Positions 9,080 through 18,142 of a DNA stretch of 64,000 nucleotides are shown piece by piece. This stretch comes from Armatimonadota bacterium (lineage in GTDB: Bacteria; Armatimonadota; Fimbriimonadia; Fimbriimonadales; Fimbriimonadaceae), in assembly GCA_018268395.1 (NCBI GenBank), contig JAFDWQ010000003.1, positions 159,238 to 223,237 on the forward strand, in the 5' to 3' direction. The notes beneath the pieces were generated by a model. It was not told the DNA's origin and did no database searches. It worked only from the letters and a program-made list of their open reading frames with translations. The position numbers were made by a program, and so were the translations under genes. How positions within the stretch are numbered: the stretch's first letter is position 1; every line of letters begins with the position of its first letter.

Positions 9080-11240
9080 TTGGAACCTCGTGTGGTGGAT
9101 CGTGTTCCTGCCTCTGGCCGGATTCCTGTTCCAGGCCTTCGCAGGGAAGAACCTGATCGACGGGCTCGGCCCGAAGATCGGTCGACCTGTAGCCGGAGCG
9201 ATGGCGTTCCTGCCCATCGCCGGGGCGTTCCTGATCGGACTGATTCTGACGGGTTCGTTGCCGCAACTGGACCCCAAGCAACCGTTCGTCGTCAAGACCT
9301 TGTTCGACTGGATCAGCATCGACAGCGTCCGGATCCCGTTCGAGTTCCGCATCGATTCGTTGAGCATGACGATGGTGCTGATCATCACCGGCATCGGCTC
9401 GCTGATCCATCTTTACGCTATCGGCTACATGGGGGAAGAGAAGGACTTCGCCCGGTTCTTCACCTATCTGAACTTGTTCATCGCCGCGATGCTGGTCTTG
9501 GTGCTCGGCAACAACCTGGCCCTGACCTTCGTCGGGTGGGAAGGCGTCGGCCTCTGTTCCTACCTTCTCATCGGGTTCTGGTTCAAAGACGTCAGCAATT
9601 CCAAGGCGGCGAACAAGGCGTTCATCGTCAACAGGATCGGTGACTGGGGCTTTACACTGGGCATGTTCGGAGTGGTCAGCTTGATCGCGTCGAACCGAAC
9701 CGCCCTCGGCCTAGTCGACGACCCGCGGTGGCTCAGCTACGACGTCGTCCTTCCCCATGCCACGGCGATCCTTGCTCAGAACCCGTTCTGGGCGACCATG
9801 ATCGCGATCCTGCTGTTCGTAGGCGCCTGCGGCAAATCGGCCCAGTTCCCGATCTATGTCTGGTTACCGGACGCGATGGCGGGCCCGACACCGGTTTCGG
9901 CTTTGATCCACGCCGCGACGATGGTCACGTCCGGCGTCTACCTGTTGAACCGGATGAGCGACTGGTTCCTGGCGTCGCCCGTGGCGATGGGCGTCGTCGC
10001 ACTGGTCGGCGCTTTGACGGCCTTGATCGGCGCGACGATCGCGTTCGGTCAGACCGATATCAAGAAAGTCCTGGCGTACTCGACGGTGTCCCAGCTCGGC
10101 TACATGTTCATCGCGTGCGGAGTCGGGGCGTTTTACGCGGGCATGTTCCACGTGCTGACCCACGCGTTCTTCAAAGCCCTGCTGTTCCTTGGTTCCGGAG
10201 CGGTCATCTACGCTATGGCCCACGACCAGGACATGAGGAACTACGGCAACTTACGGAAGTACTTGCCGATCACCTTCGCCACGATGATGGTCGGATATCT
10301 GGCCATCGCGGGCGTACCGTGGCTCTTCAGCGGTTTCTGGTCGAAGGAAGCGATCCTCGGCCCGGCCGTCAACGCGACAGGGCACGGTGCTCTGATGCTC
10401 GGCCCGGTCAGCGCCGGGCAGATCGCGGGCTGGATCGGCTTCTTCGTCGCCGGACTCACGGCCTGTTACATGACCCGCATGATGGTCTTGACCTTCTTCA
10501 ACCCTGCCGAGCGATGGAAGCTGTTGCCGGCGGGCGCCCACGGGCATGACGACCACGGTCACGACCACGACCACGGCCATGGGCACCACACCGACCACGA
10601 CGATCCGCACGGCTTCTTCATGAACGATGACGAGGCCGCCGCGATGCACGGCGACCACGAGCACCACCATGAATTGGACGAGACGCACAAACCCCGGGAA
10701 GTCCCGTGGGTCATGTGGGTGCCGCTGGCCGTTCTGGCCCTTTTCTCGTTCGGATGGATCGGCGGGATCTTGAACGACCAAGAACGGTTCTTCCACTGGC
10801 TCTACCCGCTCAAGGAAGCGGCCGAGCACCATGGGCCGGTCCCGCACACGATGCTGATCGTGCTCTCGACGGTGACGTCGGTCGGCGGCATCCTTGTCGG
10901 GTTCTGGATCTGGGGCAAGAAACTACCGGACTGGGAGGGCTTCGACCTTACGAAGTGGAACCCGGTCCAAAAGTGGGCCGGTCGGCAATGGGGCTATGAC
11001 GCTTTGGTCAGTGACGGTAGCGTCAAAGCCGGTGCCGCCGTCGGTTGGTTGTCCCAAGGTTTCGACAAGATCGTCGACGGGGTCGTGGTGGGTATCGCAG
11101 GCGTCACGAAAGGCCTCGGCGCCCTGTTGACCGCGACACAGACCGGCAAGGTCCGAGGTTACGCCCTCTTGATGCAGGTCGGAGCGGCGGCGTTCATCGG
11201 GTATGTCCTGTACGTCCTTTCGGTGGGAGGTCCGAAGTGA
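9072..11240 (+). CDS. nuoL: NADH-quinone oxidoreductase subunit L
   Basis: 722 aa, the distal antiporter-like proton-pumping subunit. Hallmarks: VGWEGVGLCSYLLIGFW, the Mrp-type core CGKSAQFPIYVWLPDAMAGPTPVSALIHAATMVTSG (split by many TM helices), and the long lateral-helix region at the C-terminus. Residues about 487-540 form an unusual His/Asp-rich hydrophilic loop (DDHGHDHDHGHGHH and DHEHHHE) between late helices, which standard NuoL lacks. The start ATG at 9072 follows AAGAAGGTGG. The last bases overlap the nuoM GTG. Confidence 0.95.
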   Translation: MPDWNLVWWIVFLPLAGFLFQAFAGKNLIDGLGPKIGRPVAGAMAFLPIAGAFLIGLILTGSLPQLDPKQPFVVKTLFDWISIDSVRIPFEFRIDSLSMTMVLIITGIGSLIHLYAIGYMGEEKDFARFFTYLNLFIAAMLVLVLGNNLALTFVGWEGVGLCSYLLIGFWFKDVSNSKAANKAFIVNRIGDWGFTLGMFGVVSLIASNRTALGLVDDPRWLSYDVVLPHATAILAQNPFWATMIAILLFVGACGKSAQFPIYVWLPDAMAGPTPVSALIHAATMVTSGVYLLNRMSDWFLASPVAMGVVALVGALTALIGATIAFGQTDIKKVLAYSTVSQLGYMFIACGVGAFYAGMFHVLTHAFFKALLFLGSGAVIYAMAHDQDMRNYGNLRKYLPITFATMMVGYLAIAGVPWLFSGFWSKEAILGPAVNATGHGALMLGPVSAGQIAGWIGFFVAGLTACYMTRMMVLTFFNPAERWKLLPAGAHGHDDHGHDHDHGHGHHTDHDDPHGFFMNDDEAAAMHGDHEHHHELDETHKPREVPWVMWVPLAVLALFSFGWIGGILNDQERFFHWLYPLKEAAEHHGPVPHTMLIVLSTVTSVGGILVGFWIWGKKLPDWEGFDLTKWNPVQKWAGRQWGYDALVSDGSVKAGAAVGWLSQGFDKIVDGVVVGIAGVTKGLGALLTATQTGKVRGYALLMQVGAAAFIGYVLYVLSVGGPK

Positions 11241-12997
11241 ACCTGGAACCGACGGGCCCGGGGATCCTGAGCCTTCTCTTGGCGCTTCCCGTTCTGGGAG
11301 CCGTCCTGATCGCGCTGATCCCGAGCCAGTTCCCGAAGGCGGTAAAGGCTGCAGCGCTGTTGTTCAGCCTCGTCACGTTGGGCGCGAGCCTGGTCGTCTT
11401 GGGCCGGTTCCAACCGGGTACGTACCACTTCCAAATGGTCGAGTTCGTGCCATGGATCGATCAACTGGGCATCCATTTCCGGCTCGGTGTCGACGGTATC
11501 AGCCTGTGGCTCGTCGTCCTGACCACGTTTTTGAACGTGATCGCCGTCTGGTTCAGCTTTTACGTCGACAAGCGGGTCAAGGAGTACTTCGTCATGACGA
11601 TGCTCCTCTTGACGGCCATGTTGGGCGTCTTCTTGAGCCTGGACCTGATCTTGTTCTACACCTTCTTCGAAGCCAGCCTCATCCCGATGGCGGTCATGAT
11701 CTGGATCTGGGGCGGGGCACAGCGGAACTACGCCGCGGTCAAGTTCTTCGTCTACACGTTCGCCGCGTCCATCTTCATGCTCGTCGGGATGATCGTCATC
11801 GCCAGATTGAACGCTGAAGTCTCTGGGATTTGGACGTTCGATATGACGGCGATCCAAGGCAACATCGCCAGCGGCAAACTCTGGGCGGCGGCCGATCCCA
11901 AACTGCAGCTCCTGCTGTTCTGGTCGTTCGCCTTGGCCTTCATGGTCAAATGTCCGATGTTCCCGTTCCATACCTGGCTGCCCGACGCCCACACCGAAGC
12001 GCCGACGGCCGGATCGGTGATCCTGGCCGGCGTCCTTCTGAAAATGGGCACGTACGGCTTTCTGAGGCTGTGCCTGCCGTTCTTCCCGGACGTCCTGCCG
12101 AAGGTCGTGCCGATCATCATGGCGCTGGCCGTCTTCGGCATCGTCTACGGCGCGATCGTCGCCGCTGTCCAGCCCGATGTCAAGAAACTGGTCGCCTATT
12201 CGTCCGTGGCCCACATGGGCTTCGTGATGCTCGGGATTTTCAGCCTGACGCACACGGGAATGATGGGCGGCGCCTATCAGCAGTTGAACCACGGGATCTC
12301 GACGGGCGCACTCTTCTTGATGATCGGCCTGCTCTACGAACGGATCCACACCCGGCTCTTCGCCGATATGGGCGGTCTGAAAGCCCAGATGCCCGTCTAT
12401 GCGGCCCTGTTCCTGATCGTGATGCTGTCGTCGGTCGGCCTGCCTGGCCTGAACGGGTTCGTCGGCGAGTTTTTGGCGATGATGGGCGCTTGGGAAGCGG
12501 CCACGGTCAACTACATGGGCATCGGGCCGTGGGTGCCTTGGGTCGCCGGAGTCGGCGTCATCCTGGCTGCGGTGTACTTGCTGTGGATGTTCCAGAAGGT
12601 CTTCTACGGAAAGCTCAATCCGAAGCTCGAGCGGCTGAAGGACCTCAAGGTCTGGGAAGTCTGCATGGTCGGGTGTCTGATCGTCCTGATGCTTTGGGGA
12701 GGCCTGAGCCCGGGCACGTTCCTTGGCCCGATGGAGCGTTCGATCGGGGCGGCACGGCTGATGGCCGTCAATCCGGCGGGCAAGCGCCCGTCCTGGGCCG
12801 ACACGGGGCTGGAGGTCTCGAAGAACGGCGACCTGATCCAGGTCGCTCCGAGGCCGGTCAACGGAGTCATGGGCGATTACAGCTTCGTCTCGTTAGTCTA
12901 TCCAGGCCAACACCATTTCCAGATCGCTCCTGAAACGGACGTGCCTACAGAAGAGACGCACGCCGACGCCGACAAGCCGGCAGGAGGGGTCCAGTGA
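11237..12997 (+). CDS. nuoM: NADH-quinone oxidoreductase subunit M
   Basis: 586 aa antiporter-like proton-pumping subunit. Recognisable segments are FFEASLIPMAVMIWIWG, MVKCPMFPFHTWLPDAHTEAPTAGSV and the lysine/histidine-bearing helix LNHGISTGALF. The start is GTG 11237, in a GTGA overlap with the nuoL stop and preceded by GGTGGGAGG; the long upstream extension overlaps nuoL and is shadow. The C-terminus carries an extra soluble tail of about 70 residues that ends in an acidic/Asp-Ala stretch. Confidence 0.95.
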   Translation: MNLEPTGPGILSLLLALPVLGAVLIALIPSQFPKAVKAAALLFSLVTLGASLVVLGRFQPGTYHFQMVEFVPWIDQLGIHFRLGVDGISLWLVVLTTFLNVIAVWFSFYVDKRVKEYFVMTMLLLTAMLGVFLSLDLILFYTFFEASLIPMAVMIWIWGGAQRNYAAVKFFVYTFAASIFMLVGMIVIARLNAEVSGIWTFDMTAIQGNIASGKLWAAADPKLQLLLFWSFALAFMVKCPMFPFHTWLPDAHTEAPTAGSVILAGVLLKMGTYGFLRLCLPFFPDVLPKVVPIIMALAVFGIVYGAIVAAVQPDVKKLVAYSSVAHMGFVMLGIFSLTHTGMMGGAYQQLNHGISTGALFLMIGLLYERIHTRLFADMGGLKAQMPVYAALFLIVMLSSVGLPGLNGFVGEFLAMMGAWEAATVNYMGIGPWVPWVAGVGVILAAVYLLWMFQKVFYGKLNPKLERLKDLKVWEVCMVGCLIVLMLWGGLSPGTFLGPMERSIGAARLMAVNPAGKRPSWADTGLEVSKNGDLIQVAPRPVNGVMGDYSFVSLVYPGQHHFQIAPETDVPTEETHADADKPAGGVQ

Positions 12998-14478
12998 TCC
13001 CTGTGTTGCCGCAGATCGATTGGACGGTCTTGATGCCGGTCTTGACCGTGATCGGGACCGGCGTCGCGGCCCTGTTCGTCGAAATGTTCTGGCCAAGGCG
13101 CAACAACGGCCCGCTCGTCGCAGTCTCGCTGGTCGGGCTCGCCTGGGCGGGCTGGCAAGTGTTGTCCCAGTTCGGCTCGAAGCCGACGAAGACCTTCGCC
13201 GACATGATGCTGCGCGACCAGACGTCGCTCGTCCTTCAACTGCTCTTGATCGGCGCCTGCTTCGTGGCTTTCCTCTTCAGCGAGGGGTACTTGCGCGAAA
13301 AGAAGATCGCGTTCGCCGAGTTTTATCCTCTAGCGCTCTGGTCGACGGCCGGCGGGATGTTGATGGTCACGACCACGAACCTGCTGGAGATGTTCTTGGG
13401 CCTGGAAGTCCTCAGCATCGCCCTGTACTGTCTCGCGGGGACGAGCCGTCAAGAGTCCAAGTCCGAAGAGAGCGCCCTCAAGTACTTCTTGCTCGGAGCG
13501 TTCGCCAGCGCCTTCTTCCTCATGGGCGTGGCCTACATTTTCGGCGCGACCGGATCCCTCGACATGTCCAGGATCGCCGAGGTCGCCGACTTCTTCCAGG
13601 CCGAAATCGGCGCCCCCCTTGTGTTCGGCGTGATGATGGTCCTGATCGGACTCGGGTTCAAAGCCGCCCTTGTCCCGTTCCACCAGTGGACGCCGGACGT
13701 CTACCAAGGCGCCCCGACGAACGTGACCGCCTTCATGGCCGCGGTCAGTAAGATCGCCGCGTTCGGGGCGTTGATCCGCTTCCTTGAGTCGGCCACCCCG
13801 CTTCAAGGTTATTGGATGCCCGTGCTCACCTGGGTCGCCATCCTGACGATGACCGTCGGCAACCTCGCCGCTCTGGCGCAGAAGGACGTCAAACGGGTCC
13901 TGGGATACTCCAGCATCGCCAACGCGGGCTATATCCTGGTCGCGGTGCTGGCCCACGTGAAGTCGCCTGACCGCATCGGCCTGTCGACCGTCACGTACTA
14001 CCTGCTGACTTATTGCCTGATGACCTTGGGGACGTTCGCGGTCGTCAGCTTGGCCGTCAAGGGCGGCAAGGAGGGCACGCGGTTCCAAGACTTGAACGGC
14101 CTTTGGAAGCGCGCCCCGCTCGCAGTAGCTTGTCTCGTGGTGTTCGTCGCGTCCTTGATCGGCATTCCGCCGACAGCGGGGTTCGTCGGAAAGTTCCAAA
14201 TCTTCATGGACGCGCTCGCCGCCGATCTGCCTGTCCTTGCCATCGTCCTGGCCGTCAACTCGGTGATCAGCGTCGCGTACTACCTCGGCATCCTTCAGGC
14301 CGCGTTCGTCGACGACGAGGGCTTCCGGAAGAACCCGGCGCGGCAACCTGGCTTCGGCCTGCTGGTCGCCGTCGTCGCGTGTGCGATCGGCGTCTTCTGG
14401 GCGAGCTTCGCGGCGACCCCTCTCCAGAAGTCCCTCAAAGGCGACGGAAACCCGTCCGGACCCGTCGCGCGGCGGTGA
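12994..14478 (+). CDS. nuoN: NADH-quinone oxidoreductase subunit N
   Basis: 494 aa antiporter-like subunit, the last nuo gene here. Family sequence is clear: LEMFLGLEVLSIALYCLAG, the helix with KAALVPFHQWTPDVYQGAP, and QKDVKRVLGYSSIANAGYIL. GTG start at 12994 overlaps the nuoM TGA and follows AGGAGGGG. About fourteen hydrophobic helices are visible. It ends 7 bases before a sugar isomerase gene, which may be cotranscribed. Confidence 0.95.
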   Translation: MIPVLPQIDWTVLMPVLTVIGTGVAALFVEMFWPRRNNGPLVAVSLVGLAWAGWQVLSQFGSKPTKTFADMMLRDQTSLVLQLLLIGACFVAFLFSEGYLREKKIAFAEFYPLALWSTAGGMLMVTTTNLLEMFLGLEVLSIALYCLAGTSRQESKSEESALKYFLLGAFASAFFLMGVAYIFGATGSLDMSRIAEVADFFQAEIGAPLVFGVMMVLIGLGFKAALVPFHQWTPDVYQGAPTNVTAFMAAVSKIAAFGALIRFLESATPLQGYWMPVLTWVAILTMTVGNLAALAQKDVKRVLGYSSIANAGYILVAVLAHVKSPDRIGLSTVTYYLLTYCLMTLGTFAVVSLAVKGGKEGTRFQDLNGLWKRAPLAVACLVVFVASLIGIPPTAGFVGKFQIFMDALAADLPVLAIVLAVNSVISVAYYLGILQAAFVDDEGFRKNPARQPGFGLLVAVVACAIGVFWASFAATPLQKSLKGDGNPSGPVARR

Positions 14479-14485
14479 CACCCGG

Positions 14486-15316
14486 ATGAAGCTCGCCGTC
14501 AGTATGTGGTGCTATGTCCGGGCCGTGAAAGGAGGTCGTCTCGATCTTTGCGGTTTCGTCCGGGAAGCGGCCCGCATCGGCGCTGACGGCGTCGAACTGC
14601 TCGACTTCTTCTATCAGGACGCCCGCGAAGAGCGGCCACGTGTCTTCGAAGCGTTATCGGAGGCGGGACTGCCTTGCCCGATCTTCAGCGTCGCCAATAA
14701 CTTTGTCAAGACCACGGCCCAGGAACGGGCCGAACAGACCGACCGGATCCGCTTCGGAGTCGACGAAGCCGTGTACTACGGAGCGTCGACGGTCCGGGTC
14801 TTCGCCGGAGACGCGGCGGAGGGCGTGACATTCGACGACGCCCGGACGTGGATCGTCGACGGACTTGCCGAAGCGGCGGACTACGCCCGTGACAAGGGCG
14901 TCCGACTGGCTCTGGAGAACCATGGCAGACTGGCCGGCCAGAGCGGGCAAGTGAGGGGGCTGATCGAAGAGGTCCGGTCCAAAACCGGCCACGACGCCCT
15001 GGGGGCCAATCCGGACACGGGCAATTTTCTGTTGGTCGGTCAGGATCCGGTCCAGGCCGTCGCAGAATTGGCCGGAACCGCCGCGATGGTCCATTTCAAG
15101 GATTTCGCGCCAGGAGACGGGCACTACGTTTCTTCGGCCGGGACGAGGTTCCAAGGCACCGTCATCGGGGAGGGCACGGTCGACCTCGGCGGCTGTGTCG
15201 CTGCACTCCGTGCAGGCGGGTTCGAAGGATGGATGAGTCTGGAGTACGAAGGTGACGGCGATCCGTTCGGCGATGTCGAGAGGTCGGCTCGAAACTGCCG
15301 CACGATCTTAGGTTGA
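14486..15316 (+). CDS. Sugar phosphate isomerase/epimerase, xylose isomerase-like TIM barrel
   Basis: 276 aa of the AP-endonuclease-2/xylose-isomerase-like superfamily. Metal-ligand-type motifs: GADGVELLDFF (Glu), LALENHG (Glu/His), NPDTGNF (Asp), MVHFKDF (His) and LEYEGDGDPF (Glu) near the C-terminus. Members isomerise or epimerise sugars, inositols or hydroxypyruvate; the substrate cannot be read. ATG 14486 is chosen because it starts the barrel's first strand (MKLAVSMWCY) and lies 7 bases after nuoN. A second, different member sits at 57155. Confidence 0.87.
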   Translation: MKLAVSMWCYVRAVKGGRLDLCGFVREAARIGADGVELLDFFYQDAREERPRVFEALSEAGLPCPIFSVANNFVKTTAQERAEQTDRIRFGVDEAVYYGASTVRVFAGDAAEGVTFDDARTWIVDGLAEAADYARDKGVRLALENHGRLAGQSGQVRGLIEEVRSKTGHDALGANPDTGNFLLVGQDPVQAVAELAGTAAMVHFKDFAPGDGHYVSSAGTRFQGTVIGEGTVDLGGCVAALRAGGFEGWMSLEYEGDGDPFGDVERSARNCRTILG

Positions 15317-15438
15317 TCATTCTTCACCCTGAAGTGCAGGGTCGGTCAGACTAAAAGCTCTCTCAAAAACCGCCGATACTTTCCCTTGTCGGCGAGCCTT
15401 GTCGCTGACGGACTTCCGACTAAGGGGAGAGACAACGA

Positions 15439-16389
15439 GTGAGCGAGCAGACCGGAGACCGAAGGGACGAAACCCTCATCGCCATTGTCCAGGGATCGTC
15501 CGAGGCGTTGGCCTTGGCTCACGCGGACGGCACCATCGTCGCGGCGAACGAGGCGATGGTCCGTTTGTTCGAACATCGGCCGCTCGTCGGAGCCGACTGG
15601 CGGAGCCTGATCCAGGTCGACCACTACGTTCCAAAGAAGGAGGAGGACGGGGCCGATCCGAACGACAGGTTCGTCGCGGAGATCTCGGTCAAGGGCGGGT
15701 CGAGCAAGGTCATGTCAAGGCTTCAGACGTTGCCGAACGGCATGTCCGTCATCGGTATGGAGTGTCCGGAAACGGCCTTCGGCGGTTCGACGGCCAATCC
15801 GATCCCGCAGTTGACAGACCTGTCGAGCCAACTTGTGATCCAGGCCCTGCACTATCAGGAGCTTTACGTGACGACCGACAAGCAGGCCAAGACCGACGCC
15901 TTGACAGGCCTCTTGAACCGGAAGGCGTTGGACGACGCCTATGTGTCCGCCCATGCCATGGAGGCGTTCGGGCCGAGGCCCGTTTCGCTCTTGATGCTGG
16001 ACGTCGACCATTTCAAACGCCTCAACGACACCCGTGGCCACCTGACCGGGGACGAAGCTCTTAAAAACCTGGCCGTGTTGCTCAAGCGGGTCTGCCGCTC
16101 GACCGATACCGTCGCAAGGTACGGCGGCGAAGAGTTCTCCGTCCTGATGGCCGGAGCGGACAGTGACATCGCATTGAACCTGGCCGAGCGGATCCGAGCG
16201 GCCGTGGAAGGCACGTCCTTGTGTGTCGATCCGGTGACGGTGAGCATCGGTGTCGCGGACTGCATGATCGGCGACGAACCGCTGGAAAGCCTCATTGCCC
16301 GGGCCGATGCGGCCCTTTATGAGTCCAAGCGCGGTGGGCGGAACCGCGTGACCCTTGCGTCGGCGCGCCCGGACGTTTCCGCGGCTTAG
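15439..16389 (+). CDS. Diguanylate cyclase with N-terminal PAS-like sensor
   Basis: 316 aa cytoplasmic enzyme making cyclic di-GMP from two GTP. The PAS-like region at residues about 12-110 begins EALALAHADGTIVAANEAM. The GGDEF domain (about 150-310) has DVDHFKRLND for metal/GTP binding, an active A-site GGEEF at 229-233, and an intact inhibitory I-site RSTD at 220-223, five residues before it. Activity is therefore probably product-inhibited. The GTG start at 15439 follows AAGGGGAGA. No membrane segment. The leader (15317-15438) has small hairpins (for example 15327-15343) and a GATACT hexamer near 15372. The stop overlaps the end of the convergent gene. Confidence 0.92.
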   Translation: MSEQTGDRRDETLIAIVQGSSEALALAHADGTIVAANEAMVRLFEHRPLVGADWRSLIQVDHYVPKKEEDGADPNDRFVAEISVKGGSSKVMSRLQTLPNGMSVIGMECPETAFGGSTANPIPQLTDLSSQLVIQALHYQELYVTTDKQAKTDALTGLLNRKALDDAYVSAHAMEAFGPRPVSLLMLDVDHFKRLNDTRGHLTGDEALKNLAVLLKRVCRSTDTVARYGGEEFSVLMAGADSDIALNLAERIRAAVEGTSLCVDPVTVSIGVADCMIGDEPLESLIARADAALYESKRGGRNRVTLASARPDVSAA

Positions 16390-16787
16390 CTTCGGCTTTC
16401 GGTCTCTTCTGAGTGAGGCCTAGCGGCCGCCATCGCTTCTCTGAGCCTGCCGAGCCGGATCATGTTCCCGATCCAGACGGCCGTCGAAACGCCGATGATC
16501 AGACCCCATTGGACGCGGCCGTCATGGAAGAGCGCAGCGATGCCGGCAGCGACGAAGAGCGCCGAGAACCTGATCCAGTGTGTTGTTGCGTTCCAGTATC
16601 CGAGCGGAGTCCCGGGATCTGGAGCCTCGCATGGCACACCTTCGCTCTTGGCCGACGAGACGCGCAAGCCATAGATCCATCGCGCCACAGAGGGGACGAC
16701 CGGCAACAAGACGAGCAGCCCCGCCGCGATCAGTCCCGAGCAGACCGCAACCTCGGCTCCTGGTGGGATCCGAACGATCGGCTCCAT
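16386..16787 (-). CDS. Small membrane protein of unknown function
   Basis: 133 aa with hydrophobic segments at about residues 11-32, 73-90 and 92-108, the last two close together. The C-terminus is basic then Ser/Glu-rich. I recognise no family. A CATGAT hexamer lies 9 bases upstream of the ATG, with no Shine-Dalgarno, as at several other genes here. The stop codon overlaps the diguanylate cyclase stop tail to tail. The frame has good codon use for this genome, so I take it as real. Confidence 0.6.
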   Translation of the reverse strand: MEPIVRIPPGAEVAVCSGLIAAGLLVLLPVVPSVARWIYGLRVSSAKSEGVPCEAPDPGTPLGYWNATTHWIRFSALFVAAGIAALFHDGRVQWGLIIGVSTAVWIGNMIRLGRLREAMAAARPHSEETESRS

Positions 16788-16838
16788 GACGTGGACATCA
16801 TGGCATGCACGCTAGGGTCGCTGATCGGCTTCAATCGC

Positions 16839-16924
16839 TGGTGCCCGGGGAGGGACTCGAACCCTCACGCCCTTACGGGCAACGGATTTTAAGTCCGCTG
16901 CGTCTACCGTTCCGCCACCCGGGC
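16839..16924 (-). tRNA. tRNA-Leu (UAA anticodon)
   Basis: The minus strand starts GCCCGGG and ends CCCGGGC plus A and an encoded CCA (16839-16841), a perfect 7-bp acceptor stem. The anticodon loop CTTAAAA gives anticodon TAA. The long variable arm (TGCCCGTAAGGGCG) marks a class II tRNA. The T arm is GAGGG TTCGAGT CCCTC. Decodes UUA and UUG. Confidence 0.96.
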
Positions 16925-16934
16925 CAACGGCGGA

Positions 16935-16940
16935 AGTATA
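16935..16940 (-). promoter_or_regulatory. -10 box of tRNA-Leu
   Basis: TATACT on the minus strand ends 10 bases before the tRNA 5' end, which places the start point about 4 bases ahead of the mature tRNA. No good -35 element is seen. Confidence 0.55.
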
Positions 16941-16974
16941 CGCCTCTGGCCCGGACCCAAGGCACGGTGTCCGG

Positions 16975-17769
16975 TCACCGACGCTGTGGCCCGAGCTTGA
17001 CCTTGACCGACTCTCTCGTCTCGAAGAGGAGCCTGTCGACGTGATCGATCCGGATCAGCCCGTTCCTGGGGTCGTCCAGGTCGAGGATGACGTAGACCGT
17101 AAAGGAGACGAGGAGGGCGAACACGACGCCACCGAGCCGTGGATGCCAGCCGTGATACTCCGAGACGCGGCCGGCCAGGACCGCGCTGAGCAGAGCGAGC
17201 ACGAAGAGCATTGCGACGATCAGCCAGGGGGTGTGCGTCCTGGCCGCGACCGCCCTCGCACCGGCCGCGTCGAAGACATCGTTCAAAGCAGGCACGAGCA
17301 AGACCCGGTCGGATTCGCGCGAGTTCGAGTCCGTCGCGGCGACGGTGTCCGTCCAGATCCGCTCTTGAAGAGCGGACGTGCGCCTCGTGACTGCTGCCAG
17401 GTCGCCGCGCCCGCTCAGGGCGCCGTTGAATTCGATCCGGGCCTCGGTGTAGGCCAAGAAAGACCGCCTGAGCGTCGTCCGTCCTGGTTCTCCCAAGAGG
17501 TCGAGGCGCATCACGGCCGTCCCGATCGCGTTGGCTTCGTCGACGGCCAGGTCCTTCCTGGCGTCCAGCCGGCCCGCAGCGAGGCTGAACGTGAAGGCCA
17601 AGACCAGCCCCAAAAGCGTGAAGACCGAGCCTTCGACGATGTTCAGACCTGCATCGGGCTCGCGGTCGCCCCGGTTTTTGGCGTTCTTCGAGAAGCGCCG
17701 GCCGGTTCCGACGCACACGAGCATGCCGACGAACAGGGCGACGGCGAGCAGGGCCGGAGGGAAGGGCAT
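16975..17769 (-). CDS. DUF4239 (bestrophin-like) membrane protein
   Basis: 264 aa. Two N-terminal helices (residues about 2-18 and 45-66) and two C-terminal helices (about 183-200 and 210-228) flank a soluble central helical region, the layout of DUF4239 proteins, which are distantly bestrophin-like and of unproven function. Motifs include TLLGLVLAFTFSLAAGRLDAR with the following DEANAIG, typical of the family. I prefer ATG 17769 over ATG 17787: the second lies inside the shared promoter, and a TATGAT hexamer ends 9 bases before 17769. The divergent DUF2087 gene uses the same element. Confidence 0.72.
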   Translation of the reverse strand: MPFPPALLAVALFVGMLVCVGTGRRFSKNAKNRGDREPDAGLNIVEGSVFTLLGLVLAFTFSLAAGRLDARKDLAVDEANAIGTAVMRLDLLGEPGRTTLRRSFLAYTEARIEFNGALSGRGDLAAVTRRTSALQERIWTDTVAATDSNSRESDRVLLVPALNDVFDAAGARAVAARTHTPWLIVAMLFVLALLSAVLAGRVSEYHGWHPRLGGVVFALLVSFTVYVILDLDDPRNGLIRIDHVDRLLFETRESVKVKLGPQRR

Positions 17770-17777
17770 CCGTCCGC

Positions 17778-17784
17778 TATCATA
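17778..17784. promoter_or_regulatory. Overlapping bidirectional -10 boxes
   Basis: The 7-base segment reads TATCAT forward (17778-17783), ending 7 bases before the GTG of the DUF2087 gene. It reads TATGAT on the minus strand (17784-17779), ending 9 bases before the DUF4239 ATG. One near-palindrome seems to serve both genes, and polymerase could probably bind only one way at a time. Confidence 0.5.
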
Positions 17785-17790
17785 CAAGCC

Positions 17791-18066
17791 GTGGACGTCT
17801 CCCGGTGCCTGGACAAAGAAGGACGGATCTTGTTCTGGCCCATGAAGAAGGGCAAGGCGCTGCGGGGCCCCCTACTGGACCTGCTCGTCGAAGAGATCCC
17901 CAGAGGCGAGAAACTGACCGAACCAGAAGTCAACGAGGCGATCAAAGCCAAGATCGCGACCATGGACCACGCCTACTTCCGGCGGATCCTCGTGGAAACG
18001 GGGCGCCTGGACAGGACGCCCTATGGGGACGCGTACTGGCGGCCCGGGACGCTGACGGGAGCCTGA
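17791..18066 (+). CDS. DUF2087 domain protein
   Basis: 91 aa. It matches the DUF2087 pattern: a short DKEGRILFWPMKKGKAL entry, then a winged-helix-like core KLTEPEVNEAIKAKI and YFRRILVETGRLDRT. In other proteins this domain follows DNA-binding or acetyltransferase domains and is thought to be regulatory; here it stands alone. GTG 17791 is chosen because a TATCAT hexamer ends 7 bases before it, there is no Shine-Dalgarno, and the family match begins at once. The in-frame sequence further upstream is antisense to DUF4239 and is shadow. Confidence 0.72.
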   Translation: MDVSRCLDKEGRILFWPMKKGKALRGPLLDLLVEEIPRGEKLTEPEVNEAIKAKIATMDHAYFRRILVETGRLDRTPYGDAYWRPGTLTGA

Positions 18067-18142
18067 ACCCGCACGGTCCTTGCCGCAAGGGGCCGGAATC
18101 TGCCATCATTGCCCTCCGACCCCCTGCGTTCTGGAGGCTGCC

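Noticed and set aside
15317-15438. Cyclic di-GMP riboswitch before the diguanylate cyclase
   Set aside because: Only short hairpins are visible; the conserved riboswitch core was not recognised.
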